Source of the DNA: Bacillota bacterium
GTDB lineage: Bacteria; Bacillota; Clostridia; Tissierellales; Peptoniphilaceae
Reading direction: 5' to 3'
Assembly: GCA_030532225.1 (NCBI GenBank)
Contig: JAUNLQ010000004.1
Coordinates: 41,664-105,663, forward strand
DNA length: 64,000 nt
Positions 17,721-28,790 of this stretch are shown one piece after another. The stretch's first letter is position 1. The number at the start of each line of letters is the position of its first letter. The notes below the pieces were generated by a model. That model was not told the DNA's origin and did not search any database. It saw nothing but the letters and a program-made list of their open reading frames with translations. The translations under genes and the position numbers were made by a program.

Positions 17721-20700
17721 TTAATTTACTTGGGCTGTTTGGTCTGAATCTTCTTCTGCTTCTTCTAGGCTTTCTAGGCTAAGTTTAGATAAGTCTTGGC
17801 CTGTTTCCTTGTCATAAATTCCTAGTTTCTTGTATTTTCTAAGTCCTGTACCTGCTGGTATTAGTTGACCTATTATTACATTTTCTTTTAGACCAACTAG
17901 GGCATCTGACTTGCCTTTTATTGATGCATCTGTAAGAACCTTAGTTGTTTCTTGGAAAGATGCTGCTGATAGGAAGGATTCTGTTTCTAAGGATGCCTTA
18001 GTTATACCCATAAGGGCTGGACTTCCCTTAGCTTCATCTAGGCCTTCTTCTCTAGCAATTTCGTTGGCTTCATTAAAGGCATCTACTTTTACAAAAGATC
18101 CTGGTAGAAGGTTAGTTCCTCCTGCCTCTTCAACTTTAATATTGGCTAACATTTGGCGAACAATTACTTCTATGTGTTTGTCGTTAATGTCTACACCTTG
18201 AAGTCTATATACCCTTTGTACTTCTTTTAGTATATAGTCTTGAACTCCTTTTACTCCCTTAATGCGAAGCAAGTCTTGTGGATAAACTGATCCACTAGTT
18301 AGCTCATCTCCAGCCTCTACTCTGTCACCATCTTTTACTTTTATTATGGCTCCATAGACTATGTTGTACCTTGCAGTATCTCCATTGTCAGCTGTTACTA
18401 TTACTTCTCTTTTTCTATTTTCACTTTCGATTTTTACTGTACCGTCAATTTCTGAAATAATAGCTAGTCCCTTTGGCTTTCTAGCTTCAAAAAGCTCTTC
18501 AACTCTAGGAAGACCTTGGGTAATGTCTGATGCTGATGCAACACCACCTGTGTGGAAGGTTCTCATTGTAAGCTGAGTTCCAGGTTCACCAATTGATTGA
18601 GCTGCTATAATACCAACAGCTTCTCCAAGGCCAACCTTAGAACCATTGGCTAGGTTCATGCCATAGCAGTGAGAACAGATTCCTCCCTTAGTCTTACAAG
18701 CAAAGGCAGTTCTAACTTTTACTTCATTGATACCAGCTTTTACTATTTTTGATGCAATAGTTGTTGTTATCATTTGGTTTGCACCAATAAGGACTTGGCC
18801 AGTTTCTGGATGAAGAATTTCTTCGTGAGTATATCTACCAGTAATTCTGTCTTCTAGAGACTCTATAAGTTCCTTGCCATCTACAAAGGCTCTAACTACT
18901 GAATACTCATTACTGCCACAGTCTTCTTCTTTAATAATTACTTCTTGAGATACGTCTACTAATCTTCTAGTTAAATAACCAGAGTCAGCAGTTCTTAAGG
19001 CTGTATCTGCAAGACCCTTTCTAGATCCATGGGTAGACATAAAGAACTCTAAAACTGACAAGCCTTCACGGAAGTTAGAAGTAATAGGTACCTCGATAAT
19101 TCTTCCTGTAGGTGATGCCATAAGTCCACGCATACCTGCTAGCTGAGAAATTTGGTTCTTGGAACCTCTGGCTCCAGAGTCAGCCATAATAAAGATAGAG
19201 TTGTCATAATCGAAGGTGGTCATTACTTTTTCGGTAAGTCTGTCAGTAACCTTAGACCAAATTTCAATTACTTTTTCATATCTTTCTTCGTCTGAAATAA
19301 GTCCTCTTCTGTAGGCTTTTTCATACTTGTCTACTTCTTTTTCAGCCTGTTCAATCATGTCGTACTTGTCTTCTGGAACGTGAATATCTCCAAAGGAAAT
19401 TGTAATGGCTCCCTTGGTAGAATATTTATATCCTAAGGCTTTTACAGTATCAACAAATTCAACAGTTTCCATGTTGCCATGGATTTCATAGGTTTTTTCA
19501 ATGATTTTTCCAAGTAGGGACTTATTAATTACCCTATTTATTTCAAGGCCGTATTTGTCTTCGTCTCTATCTACAAAGCCTAGGTCTTGTTTTATATATT
19601 GGTTAATAATAAATCTACCAATAGTACCGTCTATAAGAACAGACTTGTTGTTTTCGTCTTTGATTCTTAATTTTACATGGGCGTGAATATTAACTGAATT
19701 TGTGTTGTAGGCTTGAAGAAGCTCTGCCATATCGGCAAATACCATTCCGTCTCCCTTAACAGGTTCTTGGGCTTCCATAGTTAGATAATACATACCTAAA
19801 ACCATGTCCTGGGTAGGAGTTACTATTGGTTTTCCGTCTTTTAAGCCTAAAACATTGTTAGTTGAAAGCATTAAAAGTCTAGCTTCAGCTTGGGCTTCAG
19901 CAGAAAGTGGTAAGTGGACAGCCATTTGGTCCCCGTCAAAGTCTGCGTTATAAGCAGTACAAGCTAGTGGATGTAGCTTTATAGCCTTACCTTCTACTAA
20001 GACTGGCTCAAAGGCTTGGATACCAAGTCTGTGTAGGGTCGGTGCCCTGTTTAATAAAACTGGGTGGTCCTTAATAACTCTGTCTAGAATATCCCAAACT
20101 TGTGGATTTTGTCTTTCTACCATTCTCTTGGCAGATTTAATGTTGTGAACATAGCCATCTTCTACAAGTTCCTTCATAACATAAGGCTTGAATAATTCAA
20201 GGGCCATGGTCTTTGGTAGGCCACATTGGTGGAATTTAAGTTCTGGACCTACAACAATTACTGAACGTCCAGAGTAGTCAACTCTCTTTCCTAGTAAGTT
20301 TTGTCTAAACCTACCTTGTTTACCCTTAAGCATTTCAGAAAGAGACTTAAGAGGTCTGTTACCAGCTCCAGTAACAGCTCTTCCACGTCTACCGTTGTCG
20401 ATTAAGGCGTCAACTGCCTCTTGAAGCATCCTTTTTTCATTTCTAACTATGATTTCTGGTGCTCCTATATCTAATAACTTTTTAAGTCTGTTGTTTCTAT
20501 TTATAACCCTTCTATAAAGGTCATTTAAATCTGATGTTGCGAACCTGCCACCATCTAGTTGTACCATAGGTCTTAAATCTGGTGGAATAACTGGAAGAAC
20601 ATCTAAGATCATCCATTCAGGTCTGTTTTTAGAGTTTAAAAAGGCTTCAATAATTTCTAGTCTTCTAGAAATTCTTCTCTTCTTTTGGCCCCTTGCATCT

Positions 20701-21311
20701 TCAAGTTCTGCTCTTAATTCCTGAGATTCTTTTTCTAGGTCTACCTTTTCTAAAAGATATTTTATGGCTTCAGCACCCATCATAGCTTCGAACTTGTCTC
20801 CATGTTCAGCCTTTAGGTCCCTGTATTCCATTTCTCCTAGTAATTGCTTGTCAAATAAGCCAGTACCATCTTCATGAATTTCTGTTACAACATAAGAAGC
20901 ATAGTATAAAACTCTTTCAAGTTCTTTTGGGCTCATATCAAGAAGAAGGCCCATTCTAGATGGAATTCCCTTGAAATACCAAATGTGAGATACTGGTGTT
21001 GCCAGTTCAATATGGCCCATTCTCTCTCTACGAACCTTGGCCTTAGTTACTTCAACACCGCATTTTTCACAAACTACGCCCTTGTATCTTACTCTTTTAT
21101 ATTTACCACAATTACATTCCCAGTCCTTAACTGGACCAAAGATTTTTTCACAAAATAGACCTTCTTTTTCAGGTTTTAAGGTTCTATAATTAATGGTCTC
21201 TGGTTTTTTTACTTCTCCATAAGACCATTGTCTTATTTTATCAGATGATGCTAATCCAATTTCTATAGAATTTATTACATCTTTATTTTCCAAAAGAGTC
21301 GCTCCCTTCAT
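17721..21311 (-). CDS. rpoC: DNA-directed RNA polymerase beta' subunit
   Basis: This is the catalytic beta' subunit, 1196 residues. The N-terminal zinc site ([19 protein letters not shown], about 67-85), the invariant NADFDGDQM with the three metal-binding aspartates, and the C-terminal [28 protein letters not shown] trigger-loop region are intact. The tail is acidic and short. It lies 32 bases after rpoB in the usual order, and a strong terminator follows. Nothing indicates a split or an unusual insertion. Confidence 0.98.
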   Translation of the reverse strand: MKGATLLENKDVINSIEIGLASSDKIRQWSYGEVKKPETINYRTLKPEKEGLFCEKIFGPVKDWECNCGKYKRVRYKGVVCEKCGVEVTKAKVRRERMGHIELATPVSHIWYFKGIPSRMGLLLDMSPKELERVLYYASYVVTEIHEDGTGLFDKQLLGEMEYRDLKAEHGDKFEAMMGAEAIKYLLEKVDLEKESQELRAELEDARGQKKRRISRRLEIIEAFLNSKNRPEWMILDVLPVIPPDLRPMVQLDGGRFATSDLNDLYRRVINRNNRLKKLLDIGAPEIIVRNEKRMLQEAVDALIDNGRRGRAVTGAGNRPLKSLSEMLKGKQGRFRQNLLGKRVDYSGRSVIVVGPELKFHQCGLPKTMALELFKPYVMKELVEDGYVHNIKSAKRMVERQNPQVWDILDRVIKDHPVLLNRAPTLHRLGIQAFEPVLVEGKAIKLHPLACTAYNADFDGDQMAVHLPLSAEAQAEARLLMLSTNNVLGLKDGKPIVTPTQDMVLGMYYLTMEAQEPVKGDGMVFADMAELLQAYNTNSVNIHAHVKLRIKDENNKSVLIDGTIGRFIINQYIKQDLGFVDRDEDKYGLEINRVINKSLLGKIIEKTYEIHGNMETVEFVDTVKALGYKYSTKGAITISFGDIHVPEDKYDMIEQAEKEVDKYEKAYRRGLISDEERYEKVIEIWSKVTDRLTEKVMTTFDYDNSIFIMADSGARGSKNQISQLAGMRGLMASPTGRIIEVPITSNFREGLSVLEFFMSTHGSRKGLADTALRTADSGYLTRRLVDVSQEVIIKEEDCGSNEYSVVRAFVDGKELIESLEDRITGRYTHEEILHPETGQVLIGANQMITTTIASKIVKAGINEVKVRTAFACKTKGGICSHCYGMNLANGSKVGLGEAVGIIAAQSIGEPGTQLTMRTFHTGGVASASDITQGLPRVEELFEARKPKGLAIISEIDGTVKIESENRKREVIVTADNGDTARYNIVYGAIIKVKDGDRVEAGDELTSGSVYPQDLLRIKGVKGVQDYILKEVQRVYRLQGVDINDKHIEVIVRQMLANIKVEEAGGTNLLPGSFVKVDAFNEANEIAREEGLDEAKGSPALMGITKASLETESFLSAASFQETTKVLTDASIKGKSDALVGLKENVIIGQLIPAGTGLRKYKKLGIYDKETGQDLSKLSLESLEEAEEDSDQTAQVN

Positions 21312-21343
21312 AAAACATTTCTTTCATCTTGCAAAAAGAAATA

Positions 21344-24300
21344 TTAATCTTCGTCGTCTTCGTCGTCGTCTTCATCGTCAGAAAAGTTAAACCCTTCTGG
21401 GATCTCGTCTTCTCCAATTTTTCTAATACCTGAAATTACATTCTTATCTTGAGATAAGTCCATGTCGTCATCTTCGTACTTATCTGCATTAGAATCAATT
21501 CTGCTTAGGTCATCGTCTATATCGTTGTCTAAGTCCATTTCTCTATCGTCAAGGTCTAGAACTTTTACATCTAGGGCTAGGGATTGAAGCTCCTTAATTA
21601 ATACCTTAAAGGACTCTGGAATACCTGGCTCTGGAATGTTCTCTCCCTTAACAATAGCTTCGTAAGTCTTCACCCTACCTACTATGTCGTCTGATTTTAT
21701 AGTTAGCATTTCTTGTAGGGTATGAGAAGCACCATAAGCCTCTAGGGCCCAAACTTCCATTTCTCCAAACCTTTGGCCACCAAATTGTGCCTTACCTCCA
21801 AGAGGTTGTTGGGTTACAAGAGAATATGGTCCAGTTGACCTAGCGTGAATTTTTTCGTCTACTAAGTGGTGAAGTTTTAGCATATACATGTAACCTACAG
21901 TTACTGGATGGTCAAACTCTTCACCATTTCTACCGTCTCTTAGTTGGATTTTTCCGTCTTCAGAATAGCCAGCTTTTTTCAAGGCTTCTGCAATGTCTTT
22001 TTCATTGGCTCCATCAAATACTGGAGTAGCAACATGCCAGCCTAATTTCTTGGCAGCTAGACCTAAGTGAACTTCTAGTACTTGGCCTAGGTTCATTCTT
22101 GAAGGTACCCCTAGTGGGTTAAGAACAATTTCCACAGGAGTTCCATCTGGCAAATATGGCATGTCTTCTCTAGGTAAGATTCTAGAAATTACACCCTTGT
22201 TTCCATGACGACCACACATCTTGTCACCAACAGAAATCTTTCTCTTAGTAGCAACATAGACCCTAACCATTTCATTTACGCCAGGATTTAGTTCGTCACC
22301 ATTTTCCCTAGTAAAGGTCTTAACGTCAATTACAATACCAGCTTCTCCATGAGGGACTCTTAAAGAAGTGTCTCTAACTTCCCTAGATTTTTCTCCGAAT
22401 ATAGCCCTTAAAAGTCTTTCTTCAGGGGAAAGTTCAGTTTCTCCCTTTGGAGTAACCTTTCCAACTAATATATCTCCAGACCTAACTTCAGCACCAATTC
22501 TAATGATACCTCTTTCATCTAGGTCCTTAAGCATTTCTTCTCCAACATTAGGAATATCTCTGGAAATTTCTTCTGAGCCAAGCTTTGTTTCCCTAGCTTC
22601 AGATTCATATTCTTCTATATGAACAGAAGTTAATTTGTCTTTTATAACTAGGTCTTCACTAATTAGCATAGCATCTTCATAGTTATAACCTTCCCAGTTC
22701 ATAAAGGCAATTCTAATGTTTCTTCCTAGGGCCATTTCCCCTTGGTCAGTTGAAGGTCCGTCAGCTATAACCTGGTCAGCTGCTACCTTGTCGCCTAGAC
22801 GAACTATTGGTCTTTGGTTAATAGTTGTACCTGCATTGGCCCTTCTAAATTTCTTTAGTTTATATCTTTGGATAGAGCCGTCTGAATCTGCTTTAACTTC
22901 AATGTATTCAGCAGAAATCTTAGAAACTACTCCATCTTCTTTGTTTACAATAACAACACCAGAGTCTTTGGCAGCCTTATACTCAATACCTGTTCCAATT
23001 ATTGGAGCTTCAGTAAAGCATAATGGCACAGCTTGACGCTGCATGTTGGCACCCATTAGGGCACGGTTGGCGTCATCATTTTCTAGGAAAGGAATCATAG
23101 CAGTACCAACAGAAACAATTTGTCTTGGTGATACGTCCATGTAGTCAATGTCCTTTACATCATAAACGTCAACTACCCCATTAATTCCTCTAGCTACAAC
23201 TCTTTCGTTTACAAAATAGCCATTTTCGTCTAAAGGCTCGTTAGATTGGGCAATAATGTGTTTGTCTTCTATATCAGCAGTAATATAATCAATTTCATTG
23301 GTTACCTTGCCTTCTGGTTTTACTACCTTTCTAAAAGGTGCTTCAATAAAACCAAAATCGTTAATTCTAGCATAGGTAGCCAGTGATGTAATAAGTCCAA
23401 TGTTAGGACCTTCTGGAGTTTCAATAGGACACATTCTACCATAGTGGGAGTTGTGAACGTCTCTAACTTCCATTCCTGCTCTATCTCTACTTAGACCACC
23501 AGGTCCAAGGGCAGACATTCTTCTCTTATGAGTTAGTTCTGACAGTGGATTAGTTTGGTCCATAAATTGAGATAATTGTGAAGAACCAAAAAATTCTTTT
23601 ACTGCAGCAGTTAAAGGTCTAATGTTAATTAAGGATTGAGGAGTATTAGATTCCATGTCTTGGATAGTCATTTTTTCTCTAATGGCTCTTTCCATTCTAG
23701 AGAAACCTATCCTATATTGGTTTTGTAAAAGTTCACCAACAGATCTAATTCTTCTATTGCCTAGGTGGTCAATATCGTCAACTAGGCCTACTCCCTTGAA
23801 AAGTCCTAATTCATAAGAAACAGAAGATAAAATATCATCTGCAATAACGTGTTTTGGACTTAAGGCCTTAATGTTTTGTTCAATTTCAAAATCAAGGTCT
23901 TCTCCTTCAAATTCTTGTAAAAGTTTTGTCATTAAAGGATAATATACCTTGTCTTTTAATCCGTATTTGCTTAAGTCAAGATCAAAGGCAGCAACATCTA
24001 CAAAGTTGTTACCTAAGACTCTAACTTCTTCTCCGTCTTTATTTAGTATATTAACTAGGTTTATACCTGCATATTCAATTTCTTTGGCAATTTCTTCAGT
24101 AATTATTGAGCCCTTAGAAACAATAAGTTCACCAGTTTCTTGGTCAACAATGTTTTCTGCTGCCTCAAAACCCTTAATCCTAGTTGCTAGGGCAAGTTTC
24201 TTATTGAATTTATACCTACCTACATTGGCCAAGTCATATCTTTTGTGTTCAAAGAACATGTTGTTAAATAAAGATGTGGCTGAATCTAGGGTAGGAGGTT

Positions 24301-25027
24301 CTCCTGGCCTAAGCTTTTTATAAATTTCTATAATAGCTTCTTCTCTGTTTTGAGTTGTATCTTTTTCTAGGGTTGCAAGTAATTCTTCACTTTCCCCAAA
24401 TAGCTCTAAAATTTCAGACCTAGTTTCAACTCCTAGGGCTCTAAGTAAAATAGTCATAGGAATTTTTCTATTTCTATCTATTCTAGTATGAACTACATCC
24501 TTAGAATCTGACTCTAACTCAATCCATGCTCCTCTATTTGGTATTAAAGTTGAAGAGTACAGAGGTTTACCTGTTTTGTCTCGATCTAATTTATAATAAA
24601 CACCAGGTGATCTTACTAGCTGGTTAACAACAACTCTTTCTGCTCCATTAATAATAAAGGTACCAGTTTCAGTCATCATAGGCATATCACCCATAAATAC
24701 TTCCTGTTCCTTGATTTCCATGGTAGACTTATTGTGTAACCTTACCTTAACAGTTAGAGGGGCAGAATAATTTGCGTCATGATCTTTTGCTTCCTCTTCT
24801 GTGTATTTTTTGTCTTCGTCAATCTTGTGTTCAACAAATTCCATCACCAGATCTCCAGTATAGTCTTCTATAGGAGATACGTCTTGAAGAACTTCTTTTA
24901 AACCTTCGTTTAGAAACCATTTAAAAGAATTAGTTTGAACTTCAATTAAGTTAGGTGGATCTAAAACCTCATTAATTCTAGAATATGAAACCCTAACTCT
25001 CTTGCCATAATTTACAGGATTTGTCAT
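21344..25027 (-). CDS. rpoB: DNA-directed RNA polymerase beta subunit
   Basis: RpoB forms the catalytic centre with RpoC and is the rifampicin target. The rifampicin region is recognisable ([33 protein letters not shown]), as are GNKGVIS and the C-terminal [25 protein letters not shown] choose ATG 25027 (1227 residues) because AGGTGAGG lies 8 bases upstream; the frame could extend to a GTG at 25048. The C-terminus is a D/E-rich tail of about 60 residues. A promoter lies directly upstream; rplJ and rplL, the usual upstream partners, are not here. Confidence 0.98.
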   Translation of the reverse strand: MTNPVNYGKRVRVSYSRINEVLDPPNLIEVQTNSFKWFLNEGLKEVLQDVSPIEDYTGDLVMEFVEHKIDEDKKYTEEEAKDHDANYSAPLTVKVRLHNKSTMEIKEQEVFMGDMPMMTETGTFIINGAERVVVNQLVRSPGVYYKLDRDKTGKPLYSSTLIPNRGAWIELESDSKDVVHTRIDRNRKIPMTILLRALGVETRSEILELFGESEELLATLEKDTTQNREEAIIEIYKKLRPGEPPTLDSATSLFNNMFFEHKRYDLANVGRYKFNKKLALATRIKGFEAAENIVDQETGELIVSKGSIITEEIAKEIEYAGINLVNILNKDGEEVRVLGNNFVDVAAFDLDLSKYGLKDKVYYPLMTKLLQEFEGEDLDFEIEQNIKALSPKHVIADDILSSVSYELGLFKGVGLVDDIDHLGNRRIRSVGELLQNQYRIGFSRMERAIREKMTIQDMESNTPQSLINIRPLTAAVKEFFGSSQLSQFMDQTNPLSELTHKRRMSALGPGGLSRDRAGMEVRDVHNSHYGRMCPIETPEGPNIGLITSLATYARINDFGFIEAPFRKVVKPEGKVTNEIDYITADIEDKHIIAQSNEPLDENGYFVNERVVARGINGVVDVYDVKDIDYMDVSPRQIVSVGTAMIPFLENDDANRALMGANMQRQAVPLCFTEAPIIGTGIEYKAAKDSGVVIVNKEDGVVSKISAEYIEVKADSDGSIQRYKLKKFRRANAGTTINQRPIVRLGDKVAADQVIADGPSTDQGEMALGRNIRIAFMNWEGYNYEDAMLISEDLVIKDKLTSVHIEEYESEARETKLGSEEISRDIPNVGEEMLKDLDERGIIRIGAEVRSGDILVGKVTPKGETELSPEERLLRAIFGEKSREVRDTSLRVPHGEAGIVIDVKTFTRENGDELNPGVNEMVRVYVATKRKISVGDKMCGRHGNKGVISRILPREDMPYLPDGTPVEIVLNPLGVPSRMNLGQVLEVHLGLAAKKLGWHVATPVFDGANEKDIAEALKKAGYSEDGKIQLRDGRNGEEFDHPVTVGYMYMLKLHHLVDEKIHARSTGPYSLVTQQPLGGKAQFGGQRFGEMEVWALEAYGASHTLQEMLTIKSDDIVGRVKTYEAIVKGENIPEPGIPESFKVLIKELQSLALDVKVLDLDDREMDLDNDIDDDLSRIDSNADKYEDDDMDLSQDKNVISGIRKIGEDEIPEGFNFSDDEDDDEDDED

Positions 25028-25128
25028 GTAAATAACCTCACCTCTCACTTGAACATCTATTCTATAACTACCTTAACAATATAAATAGAGCATATGACCC
25101 CAATTTAAATTATATTATTCAATAAGTT

Positions 25129-25157
25129 ATTGTATCACAGTAATATTTATTCGTCAA
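25129..25157 (-). promoter_or_regulatory. Promoter of rpoBC
   Basis: TTGACG (25152-25157) and TACAAT (25129-25134) are spaced by 17 bases on the minus strand, about 100 bases upstream of the rpoB start. With the ptsH terminator just behind it, this makes rpoBC an independent transcription unit. Confidence 0.85.
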
Positions 25158-25180
25158 TTTTTTTCTAAAAAAATTTACAA

Positions 25181-25222
25181 GAAAAAAAAGCTATGTTTCC
25201 TTAGTTGGTCTAAGCATAGCTT
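25181..25222 (-). terminator. Terminator after the HPr gene
   Basis: AAGCTATG (arm 25188-25195) pairs with CATAGCTT (25215-25222), with an inner CTTAG/CTAAG stem. The minus-strand 3' side runs into eight T, giving a clear intrinsic terminator that closes the murB-to-HPr cluster. Confidence 0.9.
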
Positions 25223-25241
25223 CCTTCAATATTATATAAAC

Positions 25242-25499
25242 TTATAGCTTTTGGTTTACTAGGTCCACCAAAGATCTTAGGGCTACATTTTCGTCAGGTC
25301 CGTCAGTTCTTATTGTTAGTTCTTCTCCACAAAAGGCTCCTAGGGACATTATTCCTATTATGCTTTTTCCATTAACTGAAACTCCATCAGAAACTAATTT
25401 TATTTCTGATTCAAATTGTCCTGCTATTCTAACAAAATTTGCTGCTGCTCTACCATGTAGGCCTTCTTCATTTACTAACTTAACCTTCATCTCTTTCAT
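25242..25499 (-). CDS. HPr family phosphocarrier protein (possibly Crh-like)
   Basis: HPr passes phosphate from enzyme I to PTS permeases via a histidine, and in Firmicutes is also regulated through Ser46. The 85 residues keep the histidine in EEGLHGRAA and the serine in GKSIIGIMSLG. The active-site loop is unusual: GLHARPA is the norm, but here Gly and Ala replace the Ala and Pro around the arginine. The gene follows whiA, the position of crh in Bacillus, where the histidine is lost; here it is kept. ATG 25499 has GGGGTG upstream and overlaps the whiA end by 20 bases; GTG 25508 or ATG 25490 are alternatives. Confidence 0.85.
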   Translation of the reverse strand: MKEMKVKLVNEEGLHGRAAANFVRIAGQFESEIKLVSDGVSVNGKSIIGIMSLGAFCGEELTIRTDGPDENVALRSLVDLVNQKL

Positions 25500-26439
25500 T
25501 TTGTACACCCCTGTATTTTTCTGCCAATGCGCTAATTTTTTTTAATCTGTAATTTACTCCTGACCTAGTGTATTTTCCTTGGCTTATCTCTGCAATTTCT
25601 TTTAAGGTATAGTATTCATTTTCAAGTCTTATTTCAGCTATTTCTTTTAAATCTGCTGATAGGTCCTTGTACTTGTCTATACTTTTAAGAAAATTTATGT
25701 CAGTTATTTGTTTTTGAGCAGCTTCTATCTGCTTGTTTATATTTGCAGTTTCGCAGTTCACTACTCTATTTACATTGTTTCTTAGGTCCTTTAAGACCCT
25801 AATATTTTCAAATTTCAAAAGACTTTGGTTGACACCTATTAGGGCCATAAAGTCAGAAATTTGCTCTGCTTCTTTTATATATACTATATATGAATTTTTT
25901 CTTTTAGAGACCTTGGCTTTTAATCCTCTCTTATTGATTATAAGTTTTAAATCCTCTGCCAGGTCTTCATTTCTACACACTATTTCTAAGTGATAGGATT
26001 TCTCTGGATTGCTTATGGATCCAGATCCTAGAAAAGCTCCTCTAAGATAGGCTCTTTCTTCTAGCTCTGTTTTTAGTTCTGTGGACATTATATAGGATCT
26101 TTGGCTAAAGTATTGGCTGTTATAAATAAATTTCGTGTCATATAATAGGTCGTCTATGGCATATTTGTCATTTACTACTATTATATACTGGCCATTTTGT
26201 ATTAGGCTTGTAGATTTTTTTCTATAGGCTTCAAGCTGGTTTGAATAGCCCTTTAGGTGGGTGAAAATCCTCCTAGCTATAGAAGCATTTTCTGTTATAA
26301 ATTCTAGTGATATTTTTTGAGATTTTATTTTTATCTCACAACAAGTTCTTATAAAGGCTGATAATTCTGCTAACACAAGCTTTGATGAGTCTAGTTGGAT
26401 TCTAGCTCCTTCGTTTTTTACGTCATTGGAAAAACTCAT
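25480..26439 (-). CDS. whiA: WhiA family sporulation/cell-division regulator
   Basis: WhiA joins a LAGLIDADG homing-endonuclease-like N-terminal fold to a C-terminal helix-turn-helix. In non-sporulating Firmicutes it affects division and chromosome segregation. The 319 residues include RAYLRGAFLGSGSISNPEKSYHLEI (the LAGLIDADG-derived motif, about residues 130-155) and a C-terminal LKEIAEISQGKYTRSGVNYRLKKI HTH. It lies in the conserved rapZ-yvcK-whiA-HPr cluster, 1 base after the nudix gene and overlapping HPr. Confidence 0.95.
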   Translation of the reverse strand: MSFSNDVKNEGARIQLDSSKLVLAELSAFIRTCCEIKIKSQKISLEFITENASIARRIFTHLKGYSNQLEAYRKKSTSLIQNGQYIIVVNDKYAIDDLLYDTKFIYNSQYFSQRSYIMSTELKTELEERAYLRGAFLGSGSISNPEKSYHLEIVCRNEDLAEDLKLIINKRGLKAKVSKRKNSYIVYIKEAEQISDFMALIGVNQSLLKFENIRVLKDLRNNVNRVVNCETANINKQIEAAQKQITDINFLKSIDKYKDLSADLKEIAEIRLENEYYTLKEIAEISQGKYTRSGVNYRLKKISALAEKYRGVQNERDEG

Positions 26440-26440
26440 C

Positions 26441-26854
26441 TTAGTTTTTAATATCCTCTTTTATTTTTTTAGCTTTTATTATTATCATTTTTTCGTTGTC
26501 GTGGATTAAAATTCTTAATGCTTGTTCAAATTCTACATACTTCGCTTCGTTAAACCCTTCTCTTCTTAGGGGTCTTAGGTTAGTATCATCAGAATACATA
26601 GTAAACCAATGGACTGTTTTTGTAGACCTTTGCATCCTTCTAAGATTATAATATTGGTATTCAATCTTGTCTATATAGGATCCTAAATCAGCCTTTATGC
26701 CAGTTTCTTCTTTAACTTCCCTAAGGGCTGTTTGGTAATAAGTCTCTCCTCTTCTTACATGTCCCTTGGGAAGGACCCAGCCACCGTTGAGTTTACGAAG
26801 TAATAATATCTTGTCAGAATTAAACACAACACCTCCAGCGCTTACTTCTCTCAT
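26441..26854 (-). CDS. NUDIX hydrolase
   Basis: This 137-residue protein carries a complete Nudix box, GHVRRGETYYQTALREVKEETGI (G-x5-E-x7-RE-x2-EE-x-G), near residues 31-53. Family members hydrolyse nucleoside diphosphates linked to another moiety; the early KLNGGWVLPKGH resembles AP4A hydrolase-type members. The substrate is unknown. It sits between yvcK and whiA with its stop next to the whiA ATG, so it is an insertion into the usual rapZ-yvcK-whiA order. Confidence 0.88.
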   Translation of the reverse strand: MREVSAGGVVFNSDKILLLRKLNGGWVLPKGHVRRGETYYQTALREVKEETGIKADLGSYIDKIEYQYYNLRRMQRSTKTVHWFTMYSDDTNLRPLRREGFNEAKYVEFEQALRILIHDNEKMIIIKAKKIKEDIKN

Positions 26855-26943
26855 AATATCACTCCATTTTGTCCATACTACTTACTATTCTAACATCATT
26901 AAATAAGTTGTGCAAGCGATTTCTTGGCTATAAAAAAGTTTAA

Positions 26944-27912
26944 CTAAGATTTTAGAATTTTTTCAAGATCTCTACATATATTTATTGAGTTGGACCTTAT
27001 ATAGGAGTCTTTTACGTCTATATAGTCACCTGTAATTAATTTAATGTTTTTTTCTTCCAGAAATTTTTTATCTTCTTCATTAGGAAGAACTTGGACTGAG
27101 TCTTTTATGTTATAGCTTTTTAAATACCTATAGTCAATTTCTCTATTATTTACAAGACAATAGTCTAGGATCTGATCATTTGAATGTTTTAAGATGCCTC
27201 TTACATGGTCTGCAACTGTATAGTTGTCAGTTTCTCCTGCCTGGGTCATTACATTACAAATGTAGGCTGTCTTGGCTTTGGATTTTACAATTTCTTCTAC
27301 CATTTGTCCAATTAAAAGATTGGGAATAACTGAGGTGTACAAAGAACCTGGTCCTAGAATTATTAAATCTGCCTCTCTTACTGCCTTTATACAAGAGTCT
27401 AATATTTTTACATCTGAGTTTTCTAAAGACAGTTTTTTTATGGGAGATTTTTCTTTTTTTACAAATTTTGGAATAGCTGATTCTCCTAAAAACTTTTTGC
27501 CATTTTCCAGTTCTGCTATTAAGTCCATTTTATCTAAGGTTACTGGTAGGACCTTGCCTGTTATGTTTAGGACCTTTGAGGCCTCTTTAACTGCTATGCC
27601 AAAGTCTCCATAGATTTCGTTCATAGCTGCCAAAAACAAATTCCCAAAGGACTGACCCTTAAGCTGGCCACTTCCAAAACGAAAACTAAAAAGCTTTTCC
27701 ATTTGTTCCTGGGTGTTAGACAAGGCTAAGAGACAGGCCCTTATATCTCCTGGAGGTAGCATGCCTAAGTCTGACCTTAGGACTCCAGAGCCTCCTCCGT
27801 CATCTGCTACTGTTACTATGGCAGTAATATTATTAGTAAAGTTTTTTAGTCCAGCTAGTAGGATGGAATTTCCAGTACCTCCTCCTATAACTACAACTTT
27901 TTTGTCTTTCAT
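26944..27912 (-). CDS. yvcK: Gluconeogenesis factor YvcK family (CofD-like)
   Basis: YvcK/GlmR binds UDP-sugars and directs carbon to peptidoglycan precursors. The 322 residues start with VVIGGGTGNSILLAGLK (nucleotide-binding loop) and contain VADDGGGSG and LPPGDIRACLLAL, all diagnostic. The middle has LGPGSLYTSVIPNLL. It lies 4 bases after rapZ, in conserved order, and about 90 bases before the nudix gene. Confidence 0.95.
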   Translation of the reverse strand: MKDKKVVVIGGGTGNSILLAGLKNFTNNITAIVTVADDGGGSGVLRSDLGMLPPGDIRACLLALSNTQEQMEKLFSFRFGSGQLKGQSFGNLFLAAMNEIYGDFGIAVKEASKVLNITGKVLPVTLDKMDLIAELENGKKFLGESAIPKFVKKEKSPIKKLSLENSDVKILDSCIKAVREADLIILGPGSLYTSVIPNLLIGQMVEEIVKSKAKTAYICNVMTQAGETDNYTVADHVRGILKHSNDQILDYCLVNNREIDYRYLKSYNIKDSVQVLPNEEDKKFLEEKNIKLITGDYIDVKDSYIRSNSINICRDLEKILKS

Positions 27913-27916
27913 AAAA

Positions 27917-28777
27917 TCACCTGTCCAAGTCCCTGTGGTCTACTGCTATTTTTATATTTTCGCCACCAAGTCTTGCTCCTAGCTCTTCACTTATGGCTAC
28001 AGACCTATGTCTGCCACCTGTACAGCCAATGCCTACAGTTAATTGTAATCTTCCTTCTTTTATATATCTTGGTACAATAAAGTTTATTAGGTCTTGGATT
28101 TTATCAATATAGTTTTTTGCATCTTCAAAAGAAAACACATAGTCTTTTACTTCTTGGTCCTTGCCACTTTGTTTTTTTAAATTTTCTATATAGTAGGGAT
28201 TAGGAATAAATCTTACATCAAAAACATAATCTGCATCTAAGAGGATGCCGTTTTTAAAGCCAAAGGAAACTATAGAAACTTGCATCTTAGAGTCTCCTTG
28301 TTCTAAAATGTTATTTATTTCTGCCCTTAGCTTGTAGTTGTTCATTCTAGAGGTATCGATTATATAGTCAGCTAAGTTTTTTATTGCTTGAAGCTTGTCT
28401 CTTTCTTCTCTTAGGCCTTCTAAAATATTTCCATCTGCTGCTAAAGGATGAGGTCTTCTCATTTCTTGATATCTTTTAACAACAGTTTGGTCTGAAGCAT
28501 CTAAAAATATTAGCTTATAATCTACAGCAAAAGTCTTAATTCTTTCTAGCTCTAAGGATATGCCTTGAAAAAATTCCCTAGTTCTTATATCTAGAACTAC
28601 GGCGATTTTTGATGGTCCTTTTTTGTTTTGTACATAAAGTTGCACAAAGGTAGACAGAAGTTGGGGAGGAATATTGTCCATACAATAATAGCCCAAGTCT
28701 TCTACTGCCCTTAGAGCTGTAGTTTTCCCTGCTCCACTTATACCACTTATTACTATTAGCTCTATATCTTTTTTCAT
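27917..28777 (-). CDS. rapZ: RapZ / YvcJ nucleotide-binding protein
   Basis: RapZ family proteins bind nucleotides; in E. coli RapZ guides decay of the GlmZ RNA, while in Firmicutes YvcJ affects competence and the cell envelope. The 286 residues begin with the P-loop ISGISGAGKTTALRA (about 9-23) and end with the conserved GIGCTGGRHRSVAISEELG domain, which in RapZ binds glucosamine-6-phosphate. It is 13 bases downstream of murB and followed closely by yvcK. Confidence 0.95.
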   Translation of the reverse strand: MKKDIELIVISGISGAGKTTALRAVEDLGYYCMDNIPPQLLSTFVQLYVQNKKGPSKIAVVLDIRTREFFQGISLELERIKTFAVDYKLIFLDASDQTVVKRYQEMRRPHPLAADGNILEGLREERDKLQAIKNLADYIIDTSRMNNYKLRAEINNILEQGDSKMQVSIVSFGFKNGILLDADYVFDVRFIPNPYYIENLKKQSGKDQEVKDYVFSFEDAKNYIDKIQDLINFIVPRYIKEGRLQLTVGIGCTGGRHRSVAISEELGARLGGENIKIAVDHRDLDR

Positions 28778-28790
28778 AGTAAGCTCCTTT

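Noticed and set aside
21357..21375. Repeated GTC/CGT triplets that look like a microsatellite.
   Set aside because: They encode the Asp/Glu-rich tail of RpoB and need no other explanation.
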